A stretch of 64,000 bases of DNA from Pseudomonas taetrolens (GCF_900475285.1 NZ_LS483370.1:4602001-4666000); one strand, 5' to 3'. Shown: positions 34,278 to 44,377, numbered from the stretch's first letter. The notes: a model not told the origin generated them from the letters alone. Made by a program: numbers and translations.

Positions 34278-36350
34278 ATGCTTTCCCCTCGCCGTTTAAC
34301 GCCCTTGAATCTGGGGCTGTGCGCCTTGCTGTACGCCGGATTCGGCACCGCTGCTACCGTGCTTCCCGAACTGTCGATCAATGCCAGCGAAGCCGAGGCC
34401 GATGACCCTCGGGTCAAAGACGTCACCACCGCCACCCGCACGTCAACTCCGGCGCGCTATGTACCGCAAGCCATCGATTCCGTGAAAACCAGCAACGTAC
34501 TCGATTACGGGATCAACAGTCTGGGCGAAGCCCTGAGCGGGATCCCCAACGTCAGCAGCACCGCCGATACCCGCTTCGACAGCCTGCGCATTCGTGGTTT
34601 TGACGCCAGCAACGACTTTTATCTCGATGGCATTCGCGACGACAGTCAATACGTGCGCGACCTGCATAACATCGAGCGCATTGAGGTGCTTAAAGGGCCT
34701 GCGGCCGTGTTGTATGGCCGGGGCAGTCAGGGCGGGATCATCAACCGCGTCAGCAAAATGCCGCAATTCGGGCGTCAGTCGAGTGTTCAGGCCCAGGGAG
34801 GCAGCGAAGATTTGCGCAGCCTGTACGCCGACCTTAGCGCGGACCCGAGCGACACCGTCAGCCTGCGCCTGAACATGGGCAATGAAGACAAGAACAGTTT
34901 TCGCGATCATGTCAGCGGCAATCGCCAGCTTTTTGCACCCTCGATAAGCTGGCAAATTACCCCGGATCTGAACTGGCTGGTGCAGTACGAATACAGCCGC
35001 TACAACCGTACCCCTGATCGCGGTATCCCGAGCATCAACGGACGTCCCGCCGATGTCAGCCGTGGCACGTCGTACGGCGGGCAAAACGACTTTATCGATG
35101 ACAAAACCCAGAACCTGCGCTCGCGCCTGAGCTATGAATTAAGCGACAACTGGCAGCTGCGTCATACCCTGGGCGTATTCAAGCTCGACAGTCAGTTCGA
35201 AAACACCTACCTGACCGGCTACGACCCCATCATCAACAAGGTCAATCGCCAGAGCTGGCAGCAGGACATGAGCACCCGCAACATCTTTAATAACATCGAG
35301 ATCGAAGGCGGCTTTGACACGTTCGGCCTGGAGCACCGCTTGCTGACAGGGCTGGAAATCGGCAACCAGCGTCGCGATCCGAAGCTCTACAGCGCCAAGG
35401 GCGTACCGGCGGTCGATGTATATAACCCTGACCGCCACCTGCGCCCAACCGGGCCGATGCTGATATCCAGCGATAACCACACTGAAGTCGAAAGCCAGGG
35501 CCTGTACGTTCAGGATCAGATTCGCCTCAACGATCAATGGCAGGTGCTCGCCGGCTTGCGGTATGACCGCTTTGATATCGAGTCCACCAACAACCTGAAA
35601 GAAATCTCTGAAGAGCGTAAAAGCCACAGCACCAGCCCGCGTCTGGGTGTGGTCTGGACCCCGCTGGAAAATCACTCGTTTTACGCGTCGTGGACAAAAA
35701 CGTTCTCCCCGGCAGGCGGTGGCTTGATCGGCATCACCCCGGGAGCTGCCGGCAACACCAATGACCTGAGCCCGGAGCTGACCAAGCAGAAAGAGGTCGG
35801 AGTGAAAAGCGACTGGATGGGGGATCGCCTGAGTACCACCCTGGCCGTGTATGAGCTGGAACTCTACAACCGTCGCACCAAGGACCCGGATGATCCGACC
35901 ATCACCCTGCTTTCCGGGCTGCAACGCTCGCGCGGTATTGAGCTGACGGCCAACGGCAAACTCGGTGGCAACTGGTACATGCGCGGCGGCATAGGCCTGC
36001 AGGACGCAACCGTGGTCAAGGACAACAATGGTTTCGAAGGCAAACGCATCAACGGAGTGGCCAAGCACAATGGCAGCCTGTTTATTACCTGGAAACCGGA
36101 AATGGGCTGGTACGCCGAAACGGGCCTGACGCTGGTGGGGCAGCGTTATGCCGACAACCTGAACACTGTCGTCTTGTCGGGTTACGGGCGCTGGGATGCG
36201 CTGGCGGGCTATCGCGAAAAAGACTGGGATGTGAGGGGTGCGCTGACCAACCTGACCGACCGTGATTACTATGCCTCGGCCACCAGTGCATCACAGATCA
36301 TGCCGGGCGAACCGCGCAGCCTGGTGATGACGGGTACGTACAGATTCTAA
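34278..36350 (+). CDS. TonB-dependent siderophore receptor (catecholate/Fiu-like)
   Basis: A 690-residue outer-membrane receptor without an STN domain, so transport only. The N-terminal signal segment runs to about residue 26 (ends FGTAA). The plug (about 45-170) has PQAIDSVKTSNVLDYGINSL, FDSLRIRGFDASNDFYLDGI, RIEVLKGPAAVLYGRGSQGG. The barrel runs to the terminal Phe in SLVMTGTYRF. The RGFDASNDFYLDGIRDDSQYVRD form is characteristic of Fiu/CirA-like catecholate receptors. It stands alone after a good Fur site. Upstream Shine-Dalgarno is weak. Confidence 0.9.
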   Translation: MLSPRRLTPLNLGLCALLYAGFGTAATVLPELSINASEAEADDPRVKDVTTATRTSTPARYVPQAIDSVKTSNVLDYGINSLGEALSGIPNVSSTADTRFDSLRIRGFDASNDFYLDGIRDDSQYVRDLHNIERIEVLKGPAAVLYGRGSQGGIINRVSKMPQFGRQSSVQAQGGSEDLRSLYADLSADPSDTVSLRLNMGNEDKNSFRDHVSGNRQLFAPSISWQITPDLNWLVQYEYSRYNRTPDRGIPSINGRPADVSRGTSYGGQNDFIDDKTQNLRSRLSYELSDNWQLRHTLGVFKLDSQFENTYLTGYDPIINKVNRQSWQQDMSTRNIFNNIEIEGGFDTFGLEHRLLTGLEIGNQRRDPKLYSAKGVPAVDVYNPDRHLRPTGPMLISSDNHTEVESQGLYVQDQIRLNDQWQVLAGLRYDRFDIESTNNLKEISEERKSHSTSPRLGVVWTPLENHSFYASWTKTFSPAGGGLIGITPGAAGNTNDLSPELTKQKEVGVKSDWMGDRLSTTLAVYELELYNRRTKDPDDPTITLLSGLQRSRGIELTANGKLGGNWYMRGGIGLQDATVVKDNNGFEGKRINGVAKHNGSLFITWKPEMGWYAETGLTLVGQRYADNLNTVVLSGYGRWDALAGYREKDWDVRGALTNLTDRDYYASATSASQIMPGEPRSLVMTGTYRF

Positions 36351-36406
36351 AGCCCCGCATCCCCCCTCTCCCTTAAGGAGAAGGCGGGAATGAGGCTTAA
36401 GCGGCC

Positions 36407-37513
36407 TTACGCCTTGTGCGGCGCGGGCTGTTGCTGGGTCAGGCAATGGATATTGCCACCGCCCAGCAACAGTTCACGGCCCGGGACCATGACCACTTCA
36501 TGGTCCGGGAAGAGGTTTTGCAGGATGCTCTTGGCTTCGGCGTCCATCGGGTCGTCAAAGCTCGGTGCAATCAGCCCGCCGTTGACGATCAGGAAGTTCA
36601 CATAAGAGCCGGCCAGGCGTTCCGACGGATTGCGGTCCTGGCTACCGGCGACCTTGTCCACGCCATCACACTCTTCTTGAGTGGCGTACATCGGCCCCGG
36701 AATGGGCATTTTATGCACCACGAACGGCCGACCCTTGGCGTCAGTGCTGTTGCGCAGCACGTTCATGGCCGCCTGGCAGCGCCCGTAGTTCGGATCGAGT
36801 TCGTCATCGGTCCAGGCCAGCAACACTTCACCCGGACGCACATAGCAGCAGAAGTTATCCACATGGCCGTCGGTTTCGTCGTTGAACAAGCCGTCCGGCA
36901 GCCAGATGATCTTATCCACAGCCAACTGCATGCGCAGCACGTCTTCGATCTCTTCACGAGACAGGTGCGGGTTGCGATTGCGGTTCATCAGGCACTCGGC
37001 CGTGGTGATCAGCGTGCCTTCGCCATCCACATGGATCGAACCGCCTTCGAGCACAAAACCTTCGGTGTAGTAGCGCGGGCAACGCTCGATCTCCAGTACC
37101 TTGCTGGCCACTTGTTGATCGCGGTTCCACGGCGCGTACAAGCCGCCGTCAAAGCCGCCCCACGCATTGAAATCCCAATTCACGCCACGCACTTCACCGC
37201 TGTCGTTGATCACGAAGGTCGGTCCGCTGTCACGGACCCACGCGTCGTCACTGGACATTTCGACCACGCGAATATTCGGCACGTCGAGTTGGGCACGGGC
37301 GTTTTCGTACTGGCCGGCCGAGACACCTACGGTCACCGGCTCAAAGCGCGCAATGGCCTTGGCCACAGCGGCGTGCGCTGCCTGTGCGGGTTTGCCACCC
37401 AAGCGCCAGTTGTCCGGACGCTCTGGCCAGATCATCCAGGTCTGGGTCTGTGCAGCCCATTCAGCCGGCATGTAAAAACCGTCAGCGCGCGGCGAACTAT
37501 GCAAAGTGGTCAT
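36407..37513 (-). CDS. aguA: agmatine deiminase
   Basis: A 368-residue cytoplasmic enzyme of the peptidyl-arginine-deiminase fold that converts agmatine to N-carbamoylputrescine in arginine/putrescine metabolism. Substrate and catalytic residues: [43 protein letters not shown] with the catalytic His, and the nucleophile Cys357 in [13 protein letters not shown]. Length matches P. aeruginosa AguA. The usual partner aguB (carbamoylputrescine amidohydrolase) and regulator aguR are not adjacent, unlike P. aeruginosa. The ribosome-binding site is weak, upstream is AT-rich. Two TTATCCACA 9-mers lie inside the gene on the opposite strand. Confidence 0.95.
   Translation of the reverse strand: MTTLHSSPRADGFYMPAEWAAQTQTWMIWPERPDNWRLGGKPAQAAHAAVAKAIARFEPVTVGVSAGQYENARAQLDVPNIRVVEMSSDDAWVRDSGPTFVINDSGEVRGVNWDFNAWGGFDGGLYAPWNRDQQVASKVLEIERCPRYYTEGFVLEGGSIHVDGEGTLITTAECLMNRNRNPHLSREEIEDVLRMQLAVDKIIWLPDGLFNDETDGHVDNFCCYVRPGEVLLAWTDDELDPNYGRCQAAMNVLRNSTDAKGRPFVVHKMPIPGPMYATQEECDGVDKVAGSQDRNPSERLAGSYVNFLIVNGGLIAPSFDDPMDAEAKSILQNLFPDHEVVMVPGRELLLGGGNIHCLTQQQPAPHKA
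36855..36920. repeat. two DnaA-box 9-mers inside aguA
   Basis: TTATCCACA at 36855-36863 and 36912-36920. In aguA they encode Val-Asp-Asn and Val-Asp-Lys, which are natural codons, so they may be coincidental. Confidence 0.4.
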
Positions 37514-37852
37514 AACAATCAGGACTCCAGGTAACCGTCGAAGGGTTTGATCGGGCCGTAAAGGTCAGGACGGCGATCAGGACAGGCACAAAACTGTGGA
37601 CGCAGGCAGGATCCACGTCAATGAGGAAGGCTTTAATTATCGATAAAAATCCATAACTAAAGGCATAAAAACAAATTAATCCTCGTTAACTTAATATTTT
37701 ACCGATATAAATCGATATTAGACACCCTCATCACCGCGGCCTGTCATCAACCTCCGAAGACCCCCGGTCACGTCGACTTGCACCCCTTCCTGTATCCCCA
37801 CAAGCTAGGCCTCGAACGCTTAACGACTGCCTGGGCATCAAGGATTATCCAC
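37514..37852. other. AT-rich divergent control region between aguA and rmlB
   Basis: About 339 bases without a gene. The stretch 37630-37725 is strongly AT-rich. It includes a palindrome TTATCGATAA at 37637-37646 and two related ATCGATA-type copies in ACCGATATAAATCGATATTA (37701-37720), so three CGATA sites recur within 90 bases. These are candidate operators or curved/UP-element DNA for aguA or rmlB. A TTATCCACA at 37845-37853 overlaps the first base of the rmlB start codon. Confidence 0.45.
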
Positions 37853-37853
37853 A
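37845..37853 (+). repeat. DnaA-box 9-mer touching the rmlB start codon
   Basis: TTATCCACA whose last A is the A of the rmlB ATG. It occupies the usual place of a ribosome-binding site; AAGGAT sits just before at 37839-37844. Confidence 0.4.
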
Positions 37854-38935
37854 TGCGCATTTTAGTGACTGGCGGGGCCGGTTTCATTGGTTCAGCCCTG
37901 ATCCGTCATCTGATCAAGAACACCGGGCACGAGGTGCTTAACCTCGACAAGCTGACCTACGCCGGTAACCTTGAATCGCTGCAGAGCATCGCCACCGATA
38001 CCCGCTACGAATTCGTTCAAGCCGATATCGTCGTTCAAGCCGCCGTGAGCGCGACGCTTCAACGGTTCCAGCCCCAGGCGATCATGCACCTGGCGGCCGA
38101 GTCGCACGTTGACCGCTCCATCGATGGCCCCTCGAATTTCATCCAGACCAACATTGTGGGCACTTACAGCTTGCTGGAAGCCGCTCGCGCTTACTGGATG
38201 ACCCTTGAGGAGCCCGCCAAACGCGCGTTCCGCTTCCATCATGTGTCGACCGACGAAGTGTATGGCGACTTGCACGGTATCGATGAGCGGTTCAGCGAAA
38301 GCACACCGTACGCACCCAGTTCGCCCTATTCGGCCAGTAAAGCGGCTTCGGATCATCTGGTGCGGGCCTGGCACCGCACCTACGGTTTGCCGGTAGTGCT
38401 GAGCAATTGCTCGAACAACTACGGGCCCTTTCATTTCCCGGAAAAACTCATCCCGCTGGTGATTCTCAACGCGCTGGCCGGCAAACCATTGCCCGTGTAT
38501 GGCGATGGCCTGCAAGTACGTGACTGGCTGTTCGTTGAGGACCACGCCCGAGCCCTGCTCGATGTCGTGACCAAGGGCGTAGTTGGCGAGACCTACAACA
38601 TTGGTGGCCACAATGAGCAAAAGAACATCGACGTGGTGCGCAGTATTTGCTCACTGCTTGATGAACTCGCGCCAGAGCGTCCTGCCGGTATTGCACGGTT
38701 TGCCGACCTGATTACCTTTGTCGAAGACCGCCCCGGTCACGACCGACGCTATGCCATCGACGCCAGCAAGATCGAGCGCGAACTGGGCTGGGTGCCCGAA
38801 GAAACCTTCGAAACCGGCCTGCGCAAAACCGTGCAGTGGTATCTGGATAACCTTGACTGGTGCAAGCACGTTCAGGACGGCAGCTATCAGGGCCAGCGCC
38901 TGGGCTTCACTGCTCCGCGGGATCTGATGGCATGA
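37853..38935 (+). CDS. rmlB: dTDP-glucose 4,6-dehydratase
   Basis: A 360-residue short-chain dehydrogenase-type enzyme that makes dTDP-4-keto-6-deoxyglucose in the dTDP-L-rhamnose pathway for O-antigen or other polysaccharides. NAD-binding [17 protein letters not shown] (residues 5-21), active-site block [13 protein letters not shown], catalytic [14 protein letters not shown] and substrate region [18 protein letters not shown] are all intact. ATG at 37853; a start at 37778 adds 25 non-family residues. It overlaps rmlD by four bases (ATGA). rmlA and rmlC, which normally complete the operon, are not here. Confidence 0.96.
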   Translation: MRILVTGGAGFIGSALIRHLIKNTGHEVLNLDKLTYAGNLESLQSIATDTRYEFVQADIVVQAAVSATLQRFQPQAIMHLAAESHVDRSIDGPSNFIQTNIVGTYSLLEAARAYWMTLEEPAKRAFRFHHVSTDEVYGDLHGIDERFSESTPYAPSSPYSASKAASDHLVRAWHRTYGLPVVLSNCSNNYGPFHFPEKLIPLVILNALAGKPLPVYGDGLQVRDWLFVEDHARALLDVVTKGVVGETYNIGGHNEQKNIDVVRSICSLLDELAPERPAGIARFADLITFVEDRPGHDRRYAIDASKIERELGWVPEETFETGLRKTVQWYLDNLDWCKHVQDGSYQGQRLGFTAPRDLMA

Positions 38936-39822
38936 AGCAGCCCGCAGCGCCCTTGAAAATCCTCGTCATCGGCAAAACCGGGCAAGTGGCAATCGAGCTG
39001 CAAAAGCACCTGACCGGACTTGGCGAACTGATTGTGCTGGGCCGCGACACGCTTGATCTGAACCAGCCCGCGCAAATCCGTGCTCAGGTGCGGGCACACA
39101 CGCCCGACCTGATCATTAACGCCGCCGCGCACACCGCGGTGGATCTGGCTGAAAGCGAACCGGCGCTGGCGTATGCAATCAATGGCACCGCGCCTGGCGT
39201 ATTGGCTGAAGAGGCGGGTGCATTGGGCATCCCGCTGATTCATTACTCCACCGATTACGTGTTCGATGGCACCCAAACAGCACCCTATACCGAAAGCGAC
39301 ACACCCAACCCGCTGGGTGTCTATGGCAAAAGCAAATGGATGGGCGAATGCGCAATCACCGCGACCGGCGTTCAACATCTGATCTTGCGCACCAGTTGGG
39401 TGTATTCCACCCATGGCAAAAACTTCCTGTTGACCCTGCAGCGTTTGCTGCAACAACGATCCGAAGTCCGCGTGGTGGCGGATCAGATCGGCGCACCGAC
39501 CTGGGCCGGCACGCTAGCCCGAAGTACACGAGCCTTGATCGAGCGCTGGCACACCGGTGAGGCCGGTGCCTGGGGCACTTATCACCTCACGGCCAGGGGT
39601 GAAACTTCGTGGTTTGGTTTTGCCCAGGCCATTGCCGAAGACTTGATCGCCCAAGGCAAACCGTGCGCAACCCTCGTGGCCATCCCCACCCGCGCTTACC
39701 CGACCCCTGCGCCGCGACCGCTGAACTCGCGACTCGACTGTGGCCGTCTGGAACGCGAATGGCACATCAGCCTGCCCGGCTGGCGCAGCGCCTTGGGTGA
39801 GTGCCTGAGCGAGCAAGACTGA
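38932..39822 (+). CDS. rmlD: dTDP-4-dehydrorhamnose reductase
   Basis: A 296-residue NADPH-dependent reductase, the final step to dTDP-L-rhamnose. Motifs: [18 protein letters not shown] (nucleotide binding), [38 protein letters not shown] and the catalytic [12 protein letters not shown] (Tyr-X3-Lys). Translationally coupled to rmlB by ATGA overlap. Without rmlA and rmlC nearby the pathway must be completed by genes elsewhere. Confidence 0.95.
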   Translation: MKQPAAPLKILVIGKTGQVAIELQKHLTGLGELIVLGRDTLDLNQPAQIRAQVRAHTPDLIINAAAHTAVDLAESEPALAYAINGTAPGVLAEEAGALGIPLIHYSTDYVFDGTQTAPYTESDTPNPLGVYGKSKWMGECAITATGVQHLILRTSWVYSTHGKNFLLTLQRLLQQRSEVRVVADQIGAPTWAGTLARSTRALIERWHTGEAGAWGTYHLTARGETSWFGFAQAIAEDLIAQGKPCATLVAIPTRAYPTPAPRPLNSRLDCGRLEREWHISLPGWRSALGECLSEQD

Positions 39823-39976
39823 ATGCTCACCTCGCCACCTTGGTCAACCTTGTCAGATGCATACACAGACAAAGTCAGAAACATCTGTTTATTCGAGGTT
39901 CACTTTTTATACACATGAATTCGGTTAGGGTCGGTGTTCTTCAGAACACAGCATTCACCTTTGCGAGTTACACGAC

Positions 39977-40531
39977 ATGCGGCAAATAGCATTCAGCAAC
40001 AAGAAGGTCCGGGGCATTCCAAGGCGGCTCAGGGCCGTGGCTCGCTGGGCGAACAGTTTCAAAGGCTATTTCCCCGATGACCTGGCTCAAGCTGCACGCT
40101 ATTACAATTTCAAGATCCCCGTCCTGGCGACAATGGTTGAAGGCAAGCAAGCGACCGACGCCATTCGCAGCCAATGTGCCCAGCACCTGATCAACGCGTG
40201 TCAGCACCTGATTGACGCCCGCCCCGACGACGCATCCGATTGCAAAATCGTGGCTTCAATCTCGTTGCCCGACATGTTCTCCAGTGAAGTGTGCATCTAT
40301 ACCGATGCGGACTATCACCGTGCTCATACGCAGCCCTCGCACGATCAATACGGCTACAGCCTGTGCATAACCGGTCAAGGTCTGACCGAGCAGTGGGGAC
40401 TGAAGATTCCTCCCGGCATGCAGTGCGTGGGCCTGGCGTTTGAGTGCAAAGGGTTTGAGGCAAACGGGAACGCATACATTGGCCAACGCTGGTACTTCGG
40501 TGAAGTCACAGCCCAACCTGATCAATCCTGA
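39977..40531 (+). CDS. DUF3916 domain-containing protein
   Basis: A 184-residue soluble protein with the look of DUF3916: it opens with RQIAFSNKKVRGIPRRLRAV and RWANSFKGYFPDDL, continues with DMFSSEVCIYTDADYHRAH, and ends with a GQRWYFGEV motif. No signal peptide or membrane helix. No function is known. It sits where rmlA-rmlC would be in P. aeruginosa, 154 bases after rmlD, so it is probably a separate insertion. ATG at 39977 has a weak upstream site (GTTACACGAC). Confidence 0.65.
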   Translation: MRQIAFSNKKVRGIPRRLRAVARWANSFKGYFPDDLAQAARYYNFKIPVLATMVEGKQATDAIRSQCAQHLINACQHLIDARPDDASDCKIVASISLPDMFSSEVCIYTDADYHRAHTQPSHDQYGYSLCITGQGLTEQWGLKIPPGMQCVGLAFECKGFEANGNAYIGQRWYFGEVTAQPDQS

Positions 40532-40660
40532 CATCCAGCACCCATGACACGATCGACATGCCTGCAGGTGGAGGTATCTCGCCCGGGATTCACCTTATCC
40601 CCATTACACGCCCCATGAGCCTAGGCATAATGCACCGTACTTCAGTGGCGCATTCTTCCG

Positions 40661-42475
40661 ATGATCACAACTCCCTCAGTTCCTCGCAGACCCCGCTGGC
40701 GCAGCCTGGCCTTACTTGCGTTGTGTCTGGCGCCTTTACTGTGGCCCCTGCAGCATTTGGCCGAGCGCTATTACCGCAGTGAGCTGACCAGCCAGAACCG
40801 GCAGACGCTTGATCTGTATGTCGCCAACTTGCTGGGGACGTTGCACCGCTACGAAGTGCTGCCGCAAATCCTCGGCGAGCTGCCGGCATTGCAAGCCCTG
40901 CTGGCCGACCCCGAAAACCCGTTGAACCTGGCCAAAGCCAATCAGTTGCTCAATGAAATCAGCAACCAGACGGGCGCTGAAGTCATGTACCTGGTGGATG
41001 CTCACGGCGACACCCTGGCCGCCTCGAACTGGGACAAGAGCGACAGCTTTATCGGGCGCAACTTCGCGTTTCGGCCGTATTTCAGCGAGGCGATGGAAGG
41101 CAAGCTGGGGCGTTTCTTTGGCCTGGGCACCACCTCGGGCAAGCGCGGTTACTACTTTGCTGCCCCCGTGCTCGATAGCGATAAAAAAATGGGCGTGCTG
41201 GTGGTCAAGGTTGACCTGGACCACACCGAGCAGCTGTGGGGCAAGACACCTGAACAACTGTTGATGACCGATAACTATGGCGTGGTGATCCTCACTTCGC
41301 GGCCAGAGTGGCGCTTCAGAGCGACGCGTGAGCTGTCGGAAGAAGAACGCCAGGCCATTTTTGCAGTCTTGCCCTACCCGACTAGAGACCCAAAGCCGCT
41401 CAAACTCGATTTCAATGCCTGGCTGGTTCAGACCAAGAAAATCGATGAAACAGGCTGGAGCGTCAATATTCTTGCCCCGCGAACGCTGATCGATCGCCCC
41501 GTGCGCACGGTGCTGGCCATTGGCGGAGCCACCTTGCTGGTGGTCATGCTGCTGATTGGTTTGATGATGCAACGCCGGCGCCATTACCTGGATCGCATCG
41601 CGTTTGAAGCCAAGACCCGCCGCGAACTTGAAATGCGCGTGGCAGAACGGACCAGTGACCTGGAAGGGCTCAACCGGCGTTTGCGTGAAGAAGTGCTGGA
41701 GCGCGAGCATGCGCAACAGGAGCTGGTGCGTGCCCAGGACGATCTGGTGCAGGCGGGCAAACTGTCAGCGTTGGGCACTATGTCCGCCAGTATCAGCCAT
41801 GAGCTGAACCAGCCTTTGGCGGCCATCCGCAGCTATGCCGAAAACGCCGAAGTGCTGCTCGATCACCAACGCATTGATGATGCCCGCGGCAACCTCAAGC
41901 TGATCAACGAACTGACCGGGCGCATGGCCTCGATCATTGCCCACCTGCGCGCTTTCGCCCGTCGTGATCGGCATGCGCCGGAAAGCGTCGCCCTGCAACC
42001 GGCACTGGATGATGCCCTGGCGTTGCTGGCCAAGCGTCGACGCAGCATGGAGGTCGAGCTGATTCGCGACTTGCCTGCTGCCACGCTATGGGTCGAAGCC
42101 GGTGAAACCCGCTTGCGTCAGGTGCTGGGTAACTTGCTGGCCAACGCCCTCGATGCGTTGACTGAAAAGGGGCCGCCGCGACGCTTGTGGCTAAGTGCCG
42201 AATCCACCGCAGAAGGCGTCACTGTGTACATTCGCGATAATGGCCCGGGCTTTTGCATGGAGGCGCTGGGCCGCGCCGGTGAGCCGTTTTACACCACCAA
42301 AACCCGCACTCAGGGGCTTGGCCTTGGGTTGGCCATATGCGACACCCTGATCCGCGGGTTTGGAGGCGAGTTGCTGTTCTCCAACCATAAAGAAGGCGGC
42401 GCGTTAATTACCCTGCGACTGCGCGCAGGCGCGCCAGGCGTCAGTTTGCAAGCACCCGAGGACTCAAGGTCATGA
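40661..42475 (+). CDS. dctB: C4-dicarboxylate sensor histidine kinase
   Basis: A 604-residue inner-membrane kinase that senses periplasmic succinate, fumarate or malate. Membrane segments at about residues 14-31 and 284-303 bracket a periplasmic double-PAS sensor (about 40-280: YLVDAHGDTLAASNWDKSDS, GRNFAFRPYFSEAM, YYFAAPVLDSDKKMGVLVVK). A coiled coil (LEMRVAERTSDLEGLNRRLR) leads to the H-box MSASISHELNQPLAAIRSYA with His380. The ATPase domain has GNLLANALDALTEKG, IRDNGPGF and TQGLGLGLAICDTL. It overlaps dctD by four bases. The dctPQM transporter is not in this window. Confidence 0.93.
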   Translation: MITTPSVPRRPRWRSLALLALCLAPLLWPLQHLAERYYRSELTSQNRQTLDLYVANLLGTLHRYEVLPQILGELPALQALLADPENPLNLAKANQLLNEISNQTGAEVMYLVDAHGDTLAASNWDKSDSFIGRNFAFRPYFSEAMEGKLGRFFGLGTTSGKRGYYFAAPVLDSDKKMGVLVVKVDLDHTEQLWGKTPEQLLMTDNYGVVILTSRPEWRFRATRELSEEERQAIFAVLPYPTRDPKPLKLDFNAWLVQTKKIDETGWSVNILAPRTLIDRPVRTVLAIGGATLLVVMLLIGLMMQRRRHYLDRIAFEAKTRRELEMRVAERTSDLEGLNRRLREEVLEREHAQQELVRAQDDLVQAGKLSALGTMSASISHELNQPLAAIRSYAENAEVLLDHQRIDDARGNLKLINELTGRMASIIAHLRAFARRDRHAPESVALQPALDDALALLAKRRRSMEVELIRDLPAATLWVEAGETRLRQVLGNLLANALDALTEKGPPRRLWLSAESTAEGVTVYIRDNGPGFCMEALGRAGEPFYTTKTRTQGLGLGLAICDTLIRGFGGELLFSNHKEGGALITLRLRAGAPGVSLQAPEDSRS

Positions 42476-43866
42476 GCCAACCCATCGATCCGCGCGTTCA
42501 GATCATCCTGATCGATGATGACCCGCACCTGCGCCAGGCGCTGTATCAAACCCTCGACCTCGCGGGCCTCAAGGTGCTGCCACTGGCCGAAGCCACCGGT
42601 CTGGCCGAGCGCATTGAACGCAACTGGCCAGGCGTCGTGGTGAGTGACATCCGTATGCCGGGCATGGACGGCCTTGAGTTGCTGGCCCAGTTGCACGGCC
42701 AGGACCCGGATCTGCCCGTGTTGCTGATCACCGGCCATGGTGACGTCCCGCTGGCCGTGCAGGCCATGCGTGCCGGCGCCTACGACTTTCTTGAAAAACC
42801 CTTCGCCAGCGACGCCTTGCTCGACAGCGTACGCCGGGCACTGGCCCTGCGTGCCCTGGTGCTGGACAACCGCAGCCTGCGCCTGGCCTTGAGCGATCGC
42901 CAGCAATTGAGCACACGCCTGGTAGGCCTGTCACCGGCCATGTTGCGCCTGCGTGAGCAAATCGGTGCCCTGGCGGCGACCAAGGCCGACGTGTTGATTC
43001 TGGGCGAAACCGGCTCTGGCAAAGAGGTCGTTGCGCGAGCGCTGCATGACTTGTCCAGCCGCCGCAACGGCCCGTTCGTGGCAATCAATGCCGGTGCGCT
43101 GGCCGAATCGGTGGTTGAAAGCGAGCTGTTCGGTCATGAACCCGGAGCCTTTACCGGTGCGCAAAAACGCCGTATCGGCAAGTTCGAATTTGCCAATGGC
43201 GGCACGCTGTTTCTCGACGAAATTGAAAGCATGAGCCTGGACGTGCAGGTCAAGTTACTGCGCATGCTGCAAGAGCGGGTGGTCGAGCGCCTGGGGGGCA
43301 ACCAACTGATTGCGCTGGATATCCGGGTGATCGCCGCCACCAAGGAAGACTTGCGTCAGGCGGCCGATCAGGGCCGGTTCCGCGCTGACTTGTATTACCG
43401 TCTCAACGTTGCGCCGTTACGCATCGCACCCTTGCGCGAACGGGGTGAAGACGTGCTGATGCTGTTCAAATACTTTGCCGACGAAGCCAGCATCCGCCAT
43501 GGCATGCCCCCCAATGTGCTGCAGCCGGCACAGCGTGCGCTGTTACTGCGCCATACTTGGCCTGGCAACGTGCGCGAACTGCAGAACGTCGCCGAACGTT
43601 TTGCTCTTGGGCTGGAACTGGCCCTCGATGAAAGCCATGACGAGGCCATGCAGGCGTTCATGCCCGAGGCTTCGGGCGGCCTGAGCGAGCAGGTTGAACA
43701 GTTCGAAAAGAGCCTGATTGCTGCCGAACTCGAACGCTCTCACAGCTCAATGCGCAGCCTGGCCGAAGCCTTGGGTGTGCCACGCAAAACCTTGCATGAC
43801 AAGCTGCGCAAACACGGATTGAATTTTGAGAGCGGCAATAATAGCCACACTGATGATCTCGATTAA
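42472..43866 (+). CDS. dctD: C4-dicarboxylate sigma-54 response regulator
   Basis: A 464-residue NtrC-family activator. The receiver has LIDDDPHLRQALYQTLDLAG with phosphoacceptor Asp59 in VVVSDIRMPGMDGLELL. The AAA+ domain (about 145-385) shows Walker A GETGSGKEVVARAL, the sigma-54 contact GAFTGAQ, Walker B GTLFLDEIES and the arginine-finger region FRADLYYRLNVAPL. The C-terminal Fis-type helix-turn-helix is SMRSLAEALGVPRKTLHDKL. With DctB it should activate sigma-54 promoters of dicarboxylate transport genes, dctA or dctPQM, elsewhere. Confidence 0.95.
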   Translation: MSQPIDPRVQIILIDDDPHLRQALYQTLDLAGLKVLPLAEATGLAERIERNWPGVVVSDIRMPGMDGLELLAQLHGQDPDLPVLLITGHGDVPLAVQAMRAGAYDFLEKPFASDALLDSVRRALALRALVLDNRSLRLALSDRQQLSTRLVGLSPAMLRLREQIGALAATKADVLILGETGSGKEVVARALHDLSSRRNGPFVAINAGALAESVVESELFGHEPGAFTGAQKRRIGKFEFANGGTLFLDEIESMSLDVQVKLLRMLQERVVERLGGNQLIALDIRVIAATKEDLRQAADQGRFRADLYYRLNVAPLRIAPLRERGEDVLMLFKYFADEASIRHGMPPNVLQPAQRALLLRHTWPGNVRELQNVAERFALGLELALDESHDEAMQAFMPEASGGLSEQVEQFEKSLIAAELERSHSSMRSLAEALGVPRKTLHDKLRKHGLNFESGNNSHTDDLD

Positions 43867-43887
43867 CCTGAGCAAGGAGCCCATTGC

Positions 43888-44343
43888 ATGAACCGCGACA
43901 GTCGTTACCTGGAATCCGTCCTCCACCACGACATTCCGCTCACCCGTGAAATGGGTCTTAAGGTACTGAGCTGGCAAGACCATCAATTGCGTCTGCATCT
44001 CCCCCTGGCCGCCAATATCAATCATAAAAGCACCTTGTTTGGCGGCAGCCTTTACTGCGGCGCCGTGCTCGCCGGCTGGGGCTGGCTGCACATGCGCTTG
44101 CGCGAAGCGGGCATCGAGGACGGACATATCGTGATTCAGGAGGGCCACATCAGCTACCCGCTGCCGGTCACCCAGGACGCGATCGTGCTGTGCGATGCAC
44201 CCGCAGACGCTGCGTGGAACAAATTTCTGACGATGTACAAGCGCTACGGCCGGGCACGTCTGAGCCTCGATACGCGGGTGATCAATGCTGAAGGCGCGGA
44301 CGATGCGGTGCGGTTTACCGGGCAGTACGTTCTGCACCGCTAA
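43888..44343 (+). CDS. YiiD C-terminal-type thioesterase
   Basis: A 151-residue hot-dog-fold thioesterase candidate. The core reads LPLAANINHKSTLFGGSLYC with the helix GAVLAGWGWLHMRLREAG, as in the YiiD C-terminal domain family (PaaI-like, but without its GGWxxT motif). Beta strands at 20-40, 75-95 and 125-148 complete the fold. It starts 21 bases after dctD with AGGAG upstream, so may be co-transcribed. The substrate is probably an acyl-CoA; not shown. Confidence 0.85.
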   Translation: MNRDSRYLESVLHHDIPLTREMGLKVLSWQDHQLRLHLPLAANINHKSTLFGGSLYCGAVLAGWGWLHMRLREAGIEDGHIVIQEGHISYPLPVTQDAIVLCDAPADAAWNKFLTMYKRYGRARLSLDTRVINAEGADDAVRFTGQYVLHR

Positions 44344-44377
44344 TCGTCCGGGCTCGGCTACCGGCGATTTACGCCTG

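Noticed and set aside
25023..36350. The accessory block as a single mobile island
   Set aside because: No integrase, transposase, direct-repeat ends or tRNA duplication were found; the block is a set of separate metabolic and transport units.
36361..36390. Terminator hairpin TCTCC-CTTAA-GGAGA between the Fiu-like receptor and aguA
   Set aside because: The stem is only five pairs and there is no T-run; I do not annotate it.
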